Notes: generated by a model from the sequence alone, not told the origin. DNA of 10,307 nt from Promethearchaeota archaeon (GCA_019057735.1 JAHLWV010000064.1:1-10307), one strand, 5' to 3'. Counted from the first letter of the stretch, positions 1 to 7,070 are shown. A program made the numbers and translations.

Positions 1-2
1 GT

Positions 3-656
3 CCAAGGCAATCGTGCTTCTGTACGTCTGTAGGTGGTCACCCCTTTCAAAAAGAAAGTACAGATGTATTCCTGTCAGATTTAGGAGATACTTATTTAGT
101 TGAGGCCATAAGTGAAAAAGGAGAGAATCTCTTGAAGAAGTTATCTTGGCTTACTGACGCTAAAAAAGCAGATGTTGACAAAGCAAAGGATTTGACTAAG
201 CAAGCGGAAGAATCGATTACGACTAAATTTAATTTTGATTTAGTCACTAAGGTATTGGACGAGAATTTCGAACATCCCGTCTGGCAAGAAATTAGCGAAA
301 GTTGCATCGGGTGTAGTTCTTGTACTTTTCTATGCCCTACTTGTACTTGTTTTGATGTTATCGACGAAAACGACGAATACAATAACCGGGGTAGACGAAT
401 TAGGATTTGGGACACTTGTCAGTCGTGTCTTTATACGCTCGAAACGAGCGGTCACAACCCTCGCCCAGCTAAAATACAAAGGTGTAGAAATCGAATCATG
501 CACAAGTTTAGCTATTATCCCTCGAATTACGATTGTTTAGGATGTGTGGGGTGCGGGAGATGCATTACTGCTTGTCCCGTTAATAATGAACTCAGACTAA
601 TAATCGATAAAATACTGGAAATTGAAGAAAAAAGTGGTGAGAAAGTAAGTGCCTAA
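3..656 (+). CDS. hydB: Sulfhydrogenase beta-type 4Fe-4S electron-transfer subunit (partial, 5' end missing)
   Basis: This is the C-terminal part of an iron-sulfur protein of the HydB / anaerobic sulfite reductase A type (COG1145-like), which passes electrons between a flavin partner and a catalytic subunit in the cytoplasm. The reading frame has no stop back to the left edge. The segment before the TTG at 132 (CFCTSVGG, then GDTYLVE and SEKGENLL) is typical of this family, so TTG 132 is internal and the true start lies outside the window. Two ferredoxin-like clusters are visible: CIGCSSCTFLCPTCTCFD (from 303) and CLGCVGCGRCITACPV (from 534). Between them is the family segment WDTCQSCLYT...GHNPRP. 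The gene overlaps the next one by 8 nt, indicating translational coupling. Family assignment is firm; the partner complex (group 3b [NiFe]-hydrogenase, sulfite reductase or Hdr-type) cannot be decided here. Confidence 0.85.
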   Translation, partial: PRQSCFCTSVGGHPFQKESTDVFLSDLGDTYLVEAISEKGENLLKKLSWLTDAKKADVDKAKDLTKQAEESITTKFNFDLVTKVLDENFEHPVWQEISESCIGCSSCTFLCPTCTCFDVIDENDEYNNRGRRIRIWDTCQSCLYTLETSGHNPRPAKIQRCRNRIMHKFSYYPSNYDCLGCVGCGRCITACPVNNELRLIIDKILEIEEKSGEKVSA

Positions 657-1488
657 TCCATACATTCCTATACTAACAAAAGTTAAATCGATGGTATCAG
701 AAAACGATGCTAATGATATTAAAACCTTCGAACTTGAATTCGTCAATGAAGAAGAATACAAAAGTTTTGATTATACCCCTGGACAATTTGCCGAAATCAG
801 TATTATCGGAAAGGGAGAATGCCCAATAGGTATCGCCTCTTCTCCAACTGAAGAAGGAACTATTAAATTCACGATCAAAAAAATGGGAACCGTTACCTCA
901 GCATTTCATAATTGTGAGATCGGAGACACTATTGGGATTAGAGGCCCTTTAGGAAACGGTTGGCCAATGGAAGAACTAAAAGGAAAGAATATCGTTGTAA
1001 TTGGCGGTGGATTTGCGTTCTCGACTTTACGATCATTGATTTTGTATGTCTTAGATGACAAACATAGAAAAGATTATGGGAAAATTACTGTTATATATGG
1101 AAATCGTAATTCAGGAGAACTTCTCTATCGAGATGTTCTTGAAGAATGGGAAAATAGAGACGATATTGAGGTAGTTTTGACAATAGATAGCGAAGAAGAA
1201 AGCTGGACTCGAAAAGTAGGGTATGTTGCCGCTGTTGTTAAAGAAGTTGCTCCATCTTCAGAAAATGCAGTTGCAGTAGTTTGTGGTCCGCCTATTATGA
1301 TTAAAACAGCTCAAAACGAGCTTGAAAAATTGAATTGGAAAGACGATCAGATTCTTAATTCATTAGAAATGCGAATGAAATGCGGAATCGGGAAATGCGG
1401 AAGATGTAACATAGGTGATAAATTTGTGTGCATTGATGGACCAGTCTTCTCTTTAGCAGAATTAAAGGAAATGCCGAAAGAGCATTAA
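649..1488 (+). CDS. hydG: Sulfhydrogenase gamma-type FAD/NAD(P)-binding and 2Fe-2S oxidoreductase subunit
   Basis: A 279-aa protein of the ferredoxin-NADP reductase superfamily, PyrK/HydG/AsrB type. It exchanges electrons between NAD(P)H and the iron-sulfur subunit encoded just upstream. An FAD-binding barrel occupies about residues 8-100 (PGQFAEISI; CPIGIASSP in place of the usual RPYS-type motif; GPLGNGWP). The nucleotide-binding fold covers about 105-230 (VVIGGGFAFSTLRSL and VVCGPPIMI). A C-terminal 2Fe-2S site has cysteines 245, 250, 253 and 261 (CX4CX2CX7C) followed by the family tail DGPVFSL. The GTG start is chosen because GGTGA at 636-640 sits 8 nt upstream and because the 8-nt overlap with the upstream gene fits coupled translation. 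Length is normal for the family. Hydrogenase delta and alpha subunits, which often follow, are absent downstream. Confidence 0.85.
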   Translation: MPNPYIPILTKVKSMVSENDANDIKTFELEFVNEEEYKSFDYTPGQFAEISIIGKGECPIGIASSPTEEGTIKFTIKKMGTVTSAFHNCEIGDTIGIRGPLGNGWPMEELKGKNIVVIGGGFAFSTLRSLILYVLDDKHRKDYGKITVIYGNRNSGELLYRDVLEEWENRDDIEVVLTIDSEEESWTRKVGYVAAVVKEVAPSSENAVAVVCGPPIMIKTAQNELEKLNWKDDQILNSLEMRMKCGIGKCGRCNIGDKFVCIDGPVFSLAELKEMPKEH

Positions 1489-1520
1489 CTTCTTTATATA
1501 AACATAAACATCGATTAAAC

Positions 1521-1541
1521 TCTTTTTTATTTCTTTTTTAA
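1521..1541 (+). terminator. T-run terminator after the hydB-hydG pair
   Basis: Two T6 runs (1523-1528 and 1534-1539) lie 35-50 nt after the HydG stop codon and overlap the last codons of the convergent transporter gene. Archaeal transcription commonly ends at such T-runs without a hairpin. An archaeal TATA-like word, TTTATATAAA, lies at 1493-1502, but no gene starts downstream of it. Confidence 0.45.
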
Positions 1542-2807
1542 TTCGTAAGTTTCAGCTAAATGCGGTATTAAATAATACACTACTACTAGATAGAGAGGAA
1601 TTAGCGATAATTCAACAAATATTGAAATAATAAAGGGATAGTTTGGACCGTAAAAATCCCAGACAACACCTCCTAAAATTGGACCTATGACGCTTCCTAA
1701 AAACTGAAAAAACTCACCAGACCCTAACATTTTTCCACGATTCTTTACCGATATTCTACTTAACAAATTTTGAAAAATTAGTCCAGAAGCAATCATAATA
1801 GTCATATCTATCAATAGAAGCAATGAAAAAACCCAAATATTTGCCGAATTTATTAATAACCATGTGACTAGTGCTCCTAATGTGCTTGTAACCGTTATGC
1901 CTATAGCAGGGCGAAATTTATCGACAAGTTTTCCCAATTTTGGAGCTAAAAGCGTTGCGACAATTCCCGCAGGTAAATATGCCCAGATAACTAATTGGAT
2001 GTTACTTTCTATAGTTTCAATCACATAAATATTTAAAAAAGGTTTTGCAATTGAACCGTTAATATTACTTAGAAATAAAACGGACATCAAGAAAAATGAT
2101 CCTAATATTAAAGGTCCAGCAAGTTTGGCGTGTTTTTCCTTATTTTTTTTAATAAACGGATTAGTAAGGTTATCTGAGGGATCGTTAAATTTAATTGATT
2201 CGTCCACATCTCGATTGAACTTAAAACCCGCATAAAAGTTAGCAATTCCAAAAATTGGAATACTAGCGTATAAAAGGAAGGGATTACTAGTGAAAAGCTC
2301 AAGTATCATTAGAAGAATAAAACCTATAACACCTCCAATCATTTGGCCTATGGCATTAAAAGAATTTCGCTTTCCATAGGCCTCAGAACGGTTGTCTTTA
2401 TTTGATTTTTCTGCTATCAGGGTATTAAATGGAACCCAAAAAACACCTGCCATAAAGCCTAGAGCAAATGTTCCTATTCCTATCAGTATTATTGAATTTA
2501 AAATTATCGCGGTATAGATTATGAAATAAGAGGTCCCTCTACCAATTGATCCTATTAATACGAGTTTTTTCCTTGATTTCATCCGATCAGTTAAAAATCC
2601 CGTAATTGTACCGCTAATAGTTCGACCTAATACTTGAAAAGAAACAATTAGACTTATTTGTATAGCAGTTGCGAACATATTATATCTAGCAATAATTGGG
2701 ACTAAGAAACCAATAAAAAAAAAGCCTAAACTATTAAGAATAACAATTTTTAACATATGATTAAAATCTGGTGTGAATCGATTCGAATCAATTTCTTTGT
2801 TTAACAT
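1527..2807 (-). CDS. Major facilitator superfamily transporter, substrate unknown
   Basis: A 426-aa membrane protein with about twelve hydrophobic segments, roughly at 18-40, 46-68, 82-103, 105-127, 148-168, 175-193, 232-252, 272-293, 302-323, 327-347, 364-385 and 393-415. A hydrophilic loop at about 194-230 separates the two six-helix halves, as expected of the MFS. The diagnostic motif A between helices 2 and 3 is intact (G70-x-L-x-D-R-x-x-x-R-K80). There is no cleavable signal peptide; the N-terminus is short and cytoplasmic. The family is clear, but the sequence gives no safe hint of substrate; drug, sugar or organic-acid export are all possible. ATG 2807 is the first start of the frame. 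A TATA-like box on the minus strand at 2857-2868 would place transcription start near 2835. The gene appears monocistronic. Confidence 0.85.
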   Translation of the reverse strand: MLNKEIDSNRFTPDFNHMLKIVILNSLGFFFIGFLVPIIARYNMFATAIQISLIVSFQVLGRTISGTITGFLTDRMKSRKKLVLIGSIGRGTSYFIIYTAIILNSIILIGIGTFALGFMAGVFWVPFNTLIAEKSNKDNRSEAYGKRNSFNAIGQMIGGVIGFILLMILELFTSNPFLLYASIPIFGIANFYAGFKFNRDVDESIKFNDPSDNLTNPFIKKNKEKHAKLAGPLILGSFFLMSVLFLSNINGSIAKPFLNIYVIETIESNIQLVIWAYLPAGIVATLLAPKLGKLVDKFRPAIGITVTSTLGALVTWLLINSANIWVFSLLLLIDMTIMIASGLIFQNLLSRISVKNRGKMLGSGEFFQFLGSVIGPILGGVVWDFYGPNYPFIISIFVELSLIPLYLVVVYYLIPHLAETYELKKK

Positions 2808-2856
2808 GGATCTTTGAAGCGTGTGTATTCTTGCATTCTGAAATAATCTATCTAAT

Positions 2857-2868
2857 TTATTTTTTAAG
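2857..2868 (-). promoter_or_regulatory. Candidate TATA box for the MFS transporter
   Basis: On the minus strand the word CTTAAAAAATA lies behind a purine-rich stretch that could serve as a BRE. It sits about 50-60 nt before ATG 2807, giving a predicted leader near 28 nt. It is the best match in the 127-nt gap 2808-2934, but AT-richness makes chance matches common. Confidence 0.3.
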
Positions 2869-2934
2869 TTTTCTTCAATTGTATTAAAACTGAATGAGTA
2901 GGGAAGAAAAATAAGGATTTTTCAATATTATCGG

Positions 2935-3909
2935 TTAGATGTCGAAAATATTACCTGAGCTGTATATTGTATCATCTAAATTTAGAAGGATTTGCCCACC
3001 AGATGCGATTTCTATAGCGCAATTAATACCCTCTAATACTCTTTTCATCATAAATTCATACGCTCGAAATAAATCTTCGAGCTGAGCCTGATTACTACCA
3101 GAATAAGCATTTGATATTGCAGGGATTAATACTGGAATAAAATCTTGGTTTAGCATAAAATCTTCGGCATCAATCATGACTTCTTTTCCTTCAGAAAACG
3201 GATCAAATACATCAATCTGTGCGAACATTACTTTACATACGAAAATTGAAGCCTTAATTTCTCTCATTATGAACTTTATTCGATTATTATCGTCTAAATA
3301 TTTCTTAAAAGTTATTGCATTAATTATATCCTTGTTAGTTATGATGTCCTTAAGGTCTATTAATTTACTAACTCTGTCTGAAACTCTTTTAGAAGAGAGC
3401 ATTAGTTTAAGATTCATCTTATTTTTATGAGTATAGTCCTTATAGAAAGAAGAGATAAACATGTGAGGTGCTAAATCTTCTTGTTCTTCTTGTATATTTA
3501 ATTTAAAATCATTATCTTTAAAACTATCCATAAAATGCTTGATGAACAGAAATTTTAACTTTAATCTATGTAAAGCTAAATAAAGACAAACGCGTGTTTT
3601 CGTATAAGCCACAACTTTTCCCATTCTAAAGCGATCGTGATGATCTCTTGCATACATTACTATGGGTTTGAGTTTTTGAACAACACCATCTATAAAATAT
3701 CTAATAATATTTTCAAGAGGTTGGCATTCTAAAATTCGGAAAGTTTCAATGACTTTTTGACTTGAAGGTTGGCTTCTTGGTATTTCTTTAATAAGATCAT
3801 AATTATAGTATTCTAAGAACAAGGAAGTTAATGCCTCCATCTCCAAAACCGTTCTACAAGGTATAAATACCTTGTTCAGATCGTTTAAAATAATACTACT
3901 TTCAGGCAT
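2935..3909 (-). CDS. Unrecognised 324-aa protein downstream of actin
   Basis: I do not recognise this family. It encodes a soluble protein rich in charged residues and predicted helix, without signal peptide, membrane segment or zinc-binding cysteine cluster. Visible landmarks are ARDHHDRFRMGK at about residues 87-98, followed by a basic-hydrophobic stretch (VCLYLALHRLKLKFLFIKHF), an acidic patch (NIQEEQEDL) and a C-terminal part rich in isoleucine and leucine. The start is supported by GTGAT on the minus strand, 4 nt before ATG 3909, close to the archaeal AGGTGAT ribosome-binding consensus. It lies downstream of actin on the same strand, but 198 nt and a strong terminator intervene, so it is probably transcribed on its own. 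A link to actin function is only a neighbourhood guess. Confidence 0.75.
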   Translation of the reverse strand: MPESSIILNDLNKVFIPCRTVLEMEALTSLFLEYYNYDLIKEIPRSQPSSQKVIETFRILECQPLENIIRYFIDGVVQKLKPIVMYARDHHDRFRMGKVVAYTKTRVCLYLALHRLKLKFLFIKHFMDSFKDNDFKLNIQEEQEDLAPHMFISSFYKDYTHKNKMNLKLMLSSKRVSDRVSKLIDLKDIITNKDIINAITFKKYLDDNNRIKFIMREIKASIFVCKVMFAQIDVFDPFSEGKEVMIDAEDFMLNQDFIPVLIPAISNAYSGSNQAQLEDLFRAYEFMMKRVLEGINCAIEIASGGQILLNLDDTIYSSGNIFDI

Positions 3910-3958
3910 ATTATTATCACTTCGTTGTTGGTGCTGGAAAATCCTTTGGACTAAACCC

Positions 3959-3982
3959 TAAAATATCCTTAGAGATATTTTA
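3959..3982. promoter_or_regulatory. 9-bp perfect inverted repeat upstream of the unknown gene (candidate operator)
   Basis: The arms TAAAATATC (3959-3967) and GATATTTTA (3974-3982) are exact reverse complements separated by 6 nt. The repeat lies 50-73 nt before ATG 3909. A TATA-like TTTTAAATAAAA on the minus strand at 4015-4027 would place transcription start near 3993, just upstream of the repeat, so a bound dimeric repressor could block transcription. A 5'-leader hairpin is the alternative. Confidence 0.4.
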
Positions 3983-4045
3983 AATTCAATAATTAAATCA
4001 AATTTATGATTATATTTTATTTAAAAGTTATTGTTTAAAACAAGA

Positions 4046-4107
4046 AGTAAAAATTAAAAAAGAAAAATAAAAAAATTCAAAAAATTTAGGAATTTGCCCT
4101 AAAGGGC
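4046..4107 (-). terminator. Hairpin plus T-run terminator of the actin gene
   Basis: Directly after the actin stop codon, the minus strand carries a GCCC/GGGC stem with a 4-nt loop (4096-4107). Several U-runs follow (4079-4084, 4069-4075, 4063-4067 and 4056-4061). The combination resembles a bacterial intrinsic terminator placed in front of the multiple T-runs usual in archaea. It should end the actin transcript before the downstream gene. Confidence 0.6.
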
Positions 4108-5256
4108 TTAGAAGCATCTGTGAATGACTTGTGGTCCCATTTCTTTATATTCCCTTCTAGTTACCCACATTCTGTGGAAAGTTTTCAAGGAACTTAAAAT
4201 TGAACCACCAATCCATACGGAATACATACGCTCTGGAGGAGCAATAATCTTTACATCAACTGATTCTGGAATCTGTTCTTTAATTTCTTTTGTTAATCTT
4301 TCTTTGATTCCAGGGAACATTGTTGAGCCACCAGAAAGCACAATATTACCATAAAGGTCTCTACGAAGGTCGACATCACAATCTGAAATAGCACTGACAA
4401 TTACATCATCGAGAGGTTCTAATTCTTTCCCGATTACTGATGGATTGAAGAAGCATTCAGGTGCTAAAAATCTTTCTACACCTACATTTATAGTTTCTCC
4501 GTCAGGAAGCATGTAGCTTTTTTCCATTCCAGCAACTTTCTTTGAAAGCATCATCTCTTTCTCTGGATCGATTGCTACATAGCAGAGTTTTTCTTTTATA
4601 TCTCTAACAATTTCTTTCTCTGCAGAGGTTGTAAATGAGTATCCTTTTTGTCGGAGTAATCTTTGTAGGTACGTTGTGATATCACGGCCAGCAAGATCGA
4701 TTCTTTGGATTGCATGACTTAGAGCAAAGCCTTCGAAAATAGGTACTACGTGAGAAACACCATCCCCAATATCTATGACGCATCCAGTCGTTCGACCAGA
4801 AGCATATAGCGATAAAACTGCTTGCATTGCTACATAAAGGGCTGGAACGTTAAAGGTTTCAAACATAATTTCAGCCATTTTCTCTCTGTTTGGTCTAGGG
4901 TTTAATGGAGCTTCAGTTAATAGAACCGGATGTTCGCTAGGATCGATTCTCAAGTCTGTATAAAAAGTGTAATGCCAAATCTTTTCCATAGCGGTCCAAT
5001 CTTCGATAATACCATGTTCTACTGGAAACATTAACTTTAGAACACCTTTCAATTGCATTGCTTCTTCTCCAATGTAGTATTCACGAGTGTAATGCTCGAC
5101 ATCAGTCATTATCGATTCATATTTTGGATAGCCAATAAGAGTTGGAAATACAGAACGAGGTTGGTCTTCACCAGCGAAGCCATTCTTGGAAATTCCAGTC
5201 CCATTATCGACTACTAAGGCTTTCGCGTTTAAAAAACTACTATCTTCTTCTGCCAT
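4108..5256 (-). CDS. Asgard archaeal actin (lokiactin)
   Basis: A 382-aa actin, seven residues longer than rabbit muscle actin and alignable to it end to end. It should bind ATP and polymerise into filaments of the archaeal cytoskeleton. Nucleotide-binding residues are conserved: D17 and K24 in [15 protein letters not shown] (actin D11, K18), Q145 in [14 protein letters not shown] (catalytic Q137), D162 in DIGDGVSH (D154) and H169 (H161). Other near-identical blocks are [27 protein letters not shown] (here [16 protein letters not shown]), [12 protein letters not shown] and [18 protein letters not shown]. The DNase I-binding loop region (44-66) is two residues longer and more acidic than in muscle actin; Met44 is kept as M50. 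The C-terminus ends HRCF rather than HRKCF. The Asgard family members polymerise and interact with profilins; no profilin or gelsolin gene is in this window. The gene has its own promoter and terminator. Confidence 0.97.
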   Translation of the reverse strand: MAEEDSSFLNAKALVVDNGTGISKNGFAGEDQPRSVFPTLIGYPKYESIMTDVEHYTREYYIGEEAMQLKGVLKLMFPVEHGIIEDWTAMEKIWHYTFYTDLRIDPSEHPVLLTEAPLNPRPNREKMAEIMFETFNVPALYVAMQAVLSLYASGRTTGCVIDIGDGVSHVVPIFEGFALSHAIQRIDLAGRDITTYLQRLLRQKGYSFTTSAEKEIVRDIKEKLCYVAIDPEKEMMLSKKVAGMEKSYMLPDGETINVGVERFLAPECFFNPSVIGKELEPLDDVIVSAISDCDVDLRRDLYGNIVLSGGSTMFPGIKERLTKEIKEQIPESVDVKIIAPPERMYSVWIGGSILSSLKTFHRMWVTRREYKEMGPQVIHRCF

Positions 5257-5632
5257 AATATTCAGCTTTTTAATTTATATAAACGGTTTTTAAATTTTTT
5301 AATGGTTATCCATATTATTTTTTTAATAGGTATAATAATATCGATAAATTATAACAAATCTAAATTATCATAATAATAAATTTCGTATATATAAATTTTT
5401 TTTATTACAAAAAAAATGAGATGTCTTAGAGTGTTTCTTTCGACTAATTAATTTTTTCTCTATAAGATCGAAGTAAATAAATGCACATATTGATTTCTTT
5501 TTTATTTTTTTACATTAATTTGTGTAAACAAAATAGTTGTTTTTGAGACTTCAAAAAACCATTTGTGTATACAGAAAATCTTAATTAGGGGGAATAATGG
5601 ATAACCACGAATTTTCCGAATGATTCCAATCA
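5257..5632. other. 376-nt AT-rich gap between the acetyltransferase and actin genes
   Basis: No convincing ORF or RNA gene is visible on either strand. Besides the actin promoter it holds several symmetric elements. A T8 run (5396-5403) and an A8 run (5409-5416) flank 5 nt and give a U8 signal on both strands, so this could end the acetyltransferase transcript. Others are a TTTTTGA/TCAAAAA inverted repeat (5540-5557), a direct repeat of ATTTGTGTA (5518-5526 and 5561-5569) and an 11-bp split inverted repeat (5303-5313 and 5597-5607). The rest is featureless AT-rich sequence. Confidence 0.5.
5274..5284 (-). promoter_or_regulatory. TATA box of the actin gene
   Basis: The minus strand carries a consensus-like archaeal TATA box, TTTATATAAA, starting 28 nt before ATG 5256. 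With the usual spacing of about 26 nt, transcription would start at or within a few bases of the start codon. No convincing ribosome-binding site precedes the ATG, so a leaderless or nearly leaderless mRNA is likely. A second TATA-like word (AAATTTAAAA, about 5289-5300) would give a leader of about 13 nt. Confidence 0.55.
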
Positions 5633-6196
5633 TCATGGATTATTATTTAAGTAGTCATCTATCCAAAGTTCCATCATTACTTCATCATAGTAACTCGAAT
5701 CCATGTAAAATTGCTTTTTCCTTATTCCAGCCGTTTTAAACCCGATTTTCTTGTAAAGAAAAAGAGCCCTCTCATTATCTAAAAAAGTGCTTAGAACGAT
5801 TTTTTCTTTATTTAATCTTTTTGATTCGCGGATAGCTTTATCGATTAAATTAAAGCCTATGCCTAAGTCCCTGAATTTTTTCTGAACAATTATGCCTAGG
5901 CTACCAACGTGAGTAGCAGCATCCCATTCGAGATTCGAAATCTCACACTGGCCTAAAATATTGTGTGGACTTGCCATGGTTGGATGAATTGCTACGATAC
6001 ATATTTCTCTTTCTTTTTGAATGTTATGAAACCATGATTGCTTTTCGAATTTTGATCTAACAGGAAATAACACCGGAAGATAGATTTTTTCATCAACAAC
6101 TTCATTAAAATTGTTCCAAACGCCATCAATATCGGATTCAATGACGTGTCTGAGGAGAATTTTTTCTCCGTTCCTTAGCTTGAGAACTTCTTTCAT
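5633..6196 (-). CDS. GNAT family N-acetyltransferase (RimJ/RimL-like)
   Basis: A 187-aa single-domain GNAT protein that transfers the acetyl group of acetyl-CoA to an amine. The acetyl-CoA-binding motif A is clear: strand LGIIV, then QKKFRDLGIG, matching Q/R-x-x-G-x-G/A. The preceding N-terminal strand-helix pattern (ILLRHVIESDIDGVWN) and the later LSTFLDNERALFLYKKIGFKTAGIRKKQ resemble RimI/RimJ-like acetyltransferases, in which an N-x-RA-x-x-LY-x-K-x-GF segment forms motif B. The substrate (a protein N-terminus, a polyamine or a small molecule) cannot be told. ATG 6196 is taken as start. No ribosome-binding site precedes it, and a TATA-like box about 22 nt upstream suggests a leaderless transcript. 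It diverges from the next gene with only 45 bp between start codons. An ATGATT/AATCAT inverted repeat (5620-5633) lies at its stop codon. Confidence 0.85.
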   Translation of the reverse strand: MKEVLKLRNGEKILLRHVIESDIDGVWNNFNEVVDEKIYLPVLFPVRSKFEKQSWFHNIQKEREICIVAIHPTMASPHNILGQCEISNLEWDAATHVGSLGIIVQKKFRDLGIGFNLIDKAIRESKRLNKEKIVLSTFLDNERALFLYKKIGFKTAGIRKKQFYMDSSYYDEVMMELWIDDYLNNNP

Positions 6197-6241
6197 TAAT
6201 TAAATATAAATTTTTATAATTAAATTCCTTATCGTATTATT
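6197..6241. promoter_or_regulatory. Compact 45-bp divergent promoter region
   Basis: The start codons of the acetyltransferase (minus) and the winged-helix-like gene (plus) lie only 45 bp apart. The region is almost entirely A and T. TATA-like words are AAATATAAATTT (6202-6212, plus strand) and TTAATTATAAAAA (about 6212-6224, minus strand). At normal spacing both place transcription start within about 10 nt of the start codons, and neither gene has a visible ribosome-binding site. Both transcripts are therefore probably leaderless, with overlapping promoters. Confidence 0.45.
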
Positions 6242-6703
6242 ATGGAAAACAAAAACGAACGCGATAAGGTGAAAAAAGATTCAGATGATAAAGAAAAAAT
6301 TCGAGGTTACATCGAACTAATGGCTCAGTCTAAGAAAACTCCAGTTGCAAAAGACCTCGTCCAGTTAAAACATGTCGAAGTAAAGAAACAAGAAATAAGT
6401 CCTGCGACTCAAAACTTAGCAAATGCCCTTAAAGAACGATATATAGAACACGATCAGTTTGAACGCCTTACAAATGATGAACTTACGGTGCTTGAATCTT
6501 TTACTAGTAAAAGATTGTTCTTAAGGCGAATCGCGATTATCGCTAATCAGAGTAGAATTCCTTTAGGTATCGAACCATTCAATAAAGCAGATTTGGAAAA
6601 AATTTTAAATACTTTAATATCGAAAGGTTATTTAGAAGTTGAACTGGTTGGAGGGAAAAATGTGTACATTTTAACGGAGAGAGGGAAATATAGGCTTCAA
6701 TAG
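6242..6703 (+). CDS. Small protein with a C-terminal winged-helix-like region
   Basis: A 153-aa protein with no family I can name. Its first 50 residues are highly charged (MENKNERDKVKKDSDDKEK) and probably disordered. The C-terminal part, about residues 75-153, has the helix-helix-helix-strand pattern of a winged-helix domain: LTNDELTVLESFTSKRLFLRRIAIIANQ, then NKADLEKILNTLISKGYLEVE as a likely recognition helix, and VYILTERGKYRL as a wing. The ending resembles archaeal transcription regulators in which a TERG or T-x-x-G segment closes the wing. A DNA-binding or transcription-related role is inferred, not shown. It converges on rpoK with only 10 nt between stop codons, and diverges from the acetyltransferase gene. 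Confidence 0.7.
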   Translation: MENKNERDKVKKDSDDKEKIRGYIELMAQSKKTPVAKDLVQLKHVEVKKQEISPATQNLANALKERYIEHDQFERLTNDELTVLESFTSKRLFLRRIAIIANQSRIPLGIEPFNKADLEKILNTLISKGYLEVELVGGKNVYILTERGKYRLQ

Positions 6704-6713
6704 AACGTAACCC

Positions 6714-7016
6714 TTAATCTTTCTTTAGAATCAACTTATTAATATTAATATCTTGGTATTCTCCGCTTGGATATTTACGCCTTATAGTTAAAGGTAAGAT
6801 TTTTGATTTTAATTCTAATAGCGCAATTTTAATTGGATCGATGACATTTTTGGGTTTGTTTATTAGGATAGGAGCGCCGAACGAGATTTGTAAAGCCCTA
6901 GCACCAGTAATTCGGGCTTTTTCATATCTTGTAAGAAAGATTGAACCAACCTTAATCGTTTTTCGAACTTCTTTATATAACTTCCTCAATTCACGAGATT
7001 CTAAAAAAGAAGACAT
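6714..7016 (-). CDS. rpoK: DNA-directed RNA polymerase subunit K (Rpo6, RPB6 homologue)
   Basis: A 100-aa small core subunit of archaeal RNA polymerase, homologous to eukaryotic RPB6 and bacterial omega; it stabilises assembly of the largest subunit. The family signature is intact: LTRYEKARITGARALQIS, then FGAPILI, DPIKIALLELKSKILPLTIRRKYPSG. A basic N-terminal extension of about 27 residues precedes the conserved domain, so it is longer than the shortest archaeal forms (near 57 aa) but within family range. The start is supported by AGGT on the minus strand at 7024-7027, 7 nt before ATG 7016. A TATA-like stretch at 7055-7070 predicts a leader of about 19 nt. The tRNA-Val gene ends 109 nt upstream on the same strand, so read-through from it is also possible. 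Confidence 0.93.
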   Translation of the reverse strand: MSSFLESRELRKLYKEVRKTIKVGSIFLTRYEKARITGARALQISFGAPILINKPKNVIDPIKIALLELKSKILPLTIRRKYPSGEYQDININKLILKKD

Positions 7017-7054
7017 AGTATAAACCTAAGAATTAGTAACTGTCTTTTCAAATG

Positions 7055-7070
7055 TATTTTAAAATAAAAC
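7055..7070 (-). promoter_or_regulatory. Candidate TATA box of rpoK
   Basis: On the minus strand GTTTTATTTTAAAATA lies about 39-54 nt before ATG 7016. At standard spacing transcription would begin near 7035, leaving a leader of about 19 nt that contains the AGGT ribosome-binding site. Confidence 0.4.

Noticed and set aside
92..415. 107-aa minus-strand ORF
   Set aside because: It lies antisense to the well-conserved iron-sulfur gene and has no recognisable domain; it is a shadow.
1493..1502. TTTATATAAA as a promoter after hydG
   Set aside because: No gene begins downstream on the plus strand, and the facing transporter gene ends here; it is probably an AT-rich coincidence.
4124..4354. 76-aa plus-strand ORF inside the actin gene
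   Set aside because: It is antisense to the conserved actin C-terminus and has no promoter or ribosome-binding site.
6841..7023. 60-aa plus-strand ORF
   Set aside because: It is the antisense shadow of rpoK, whose family signature is unmistakable.
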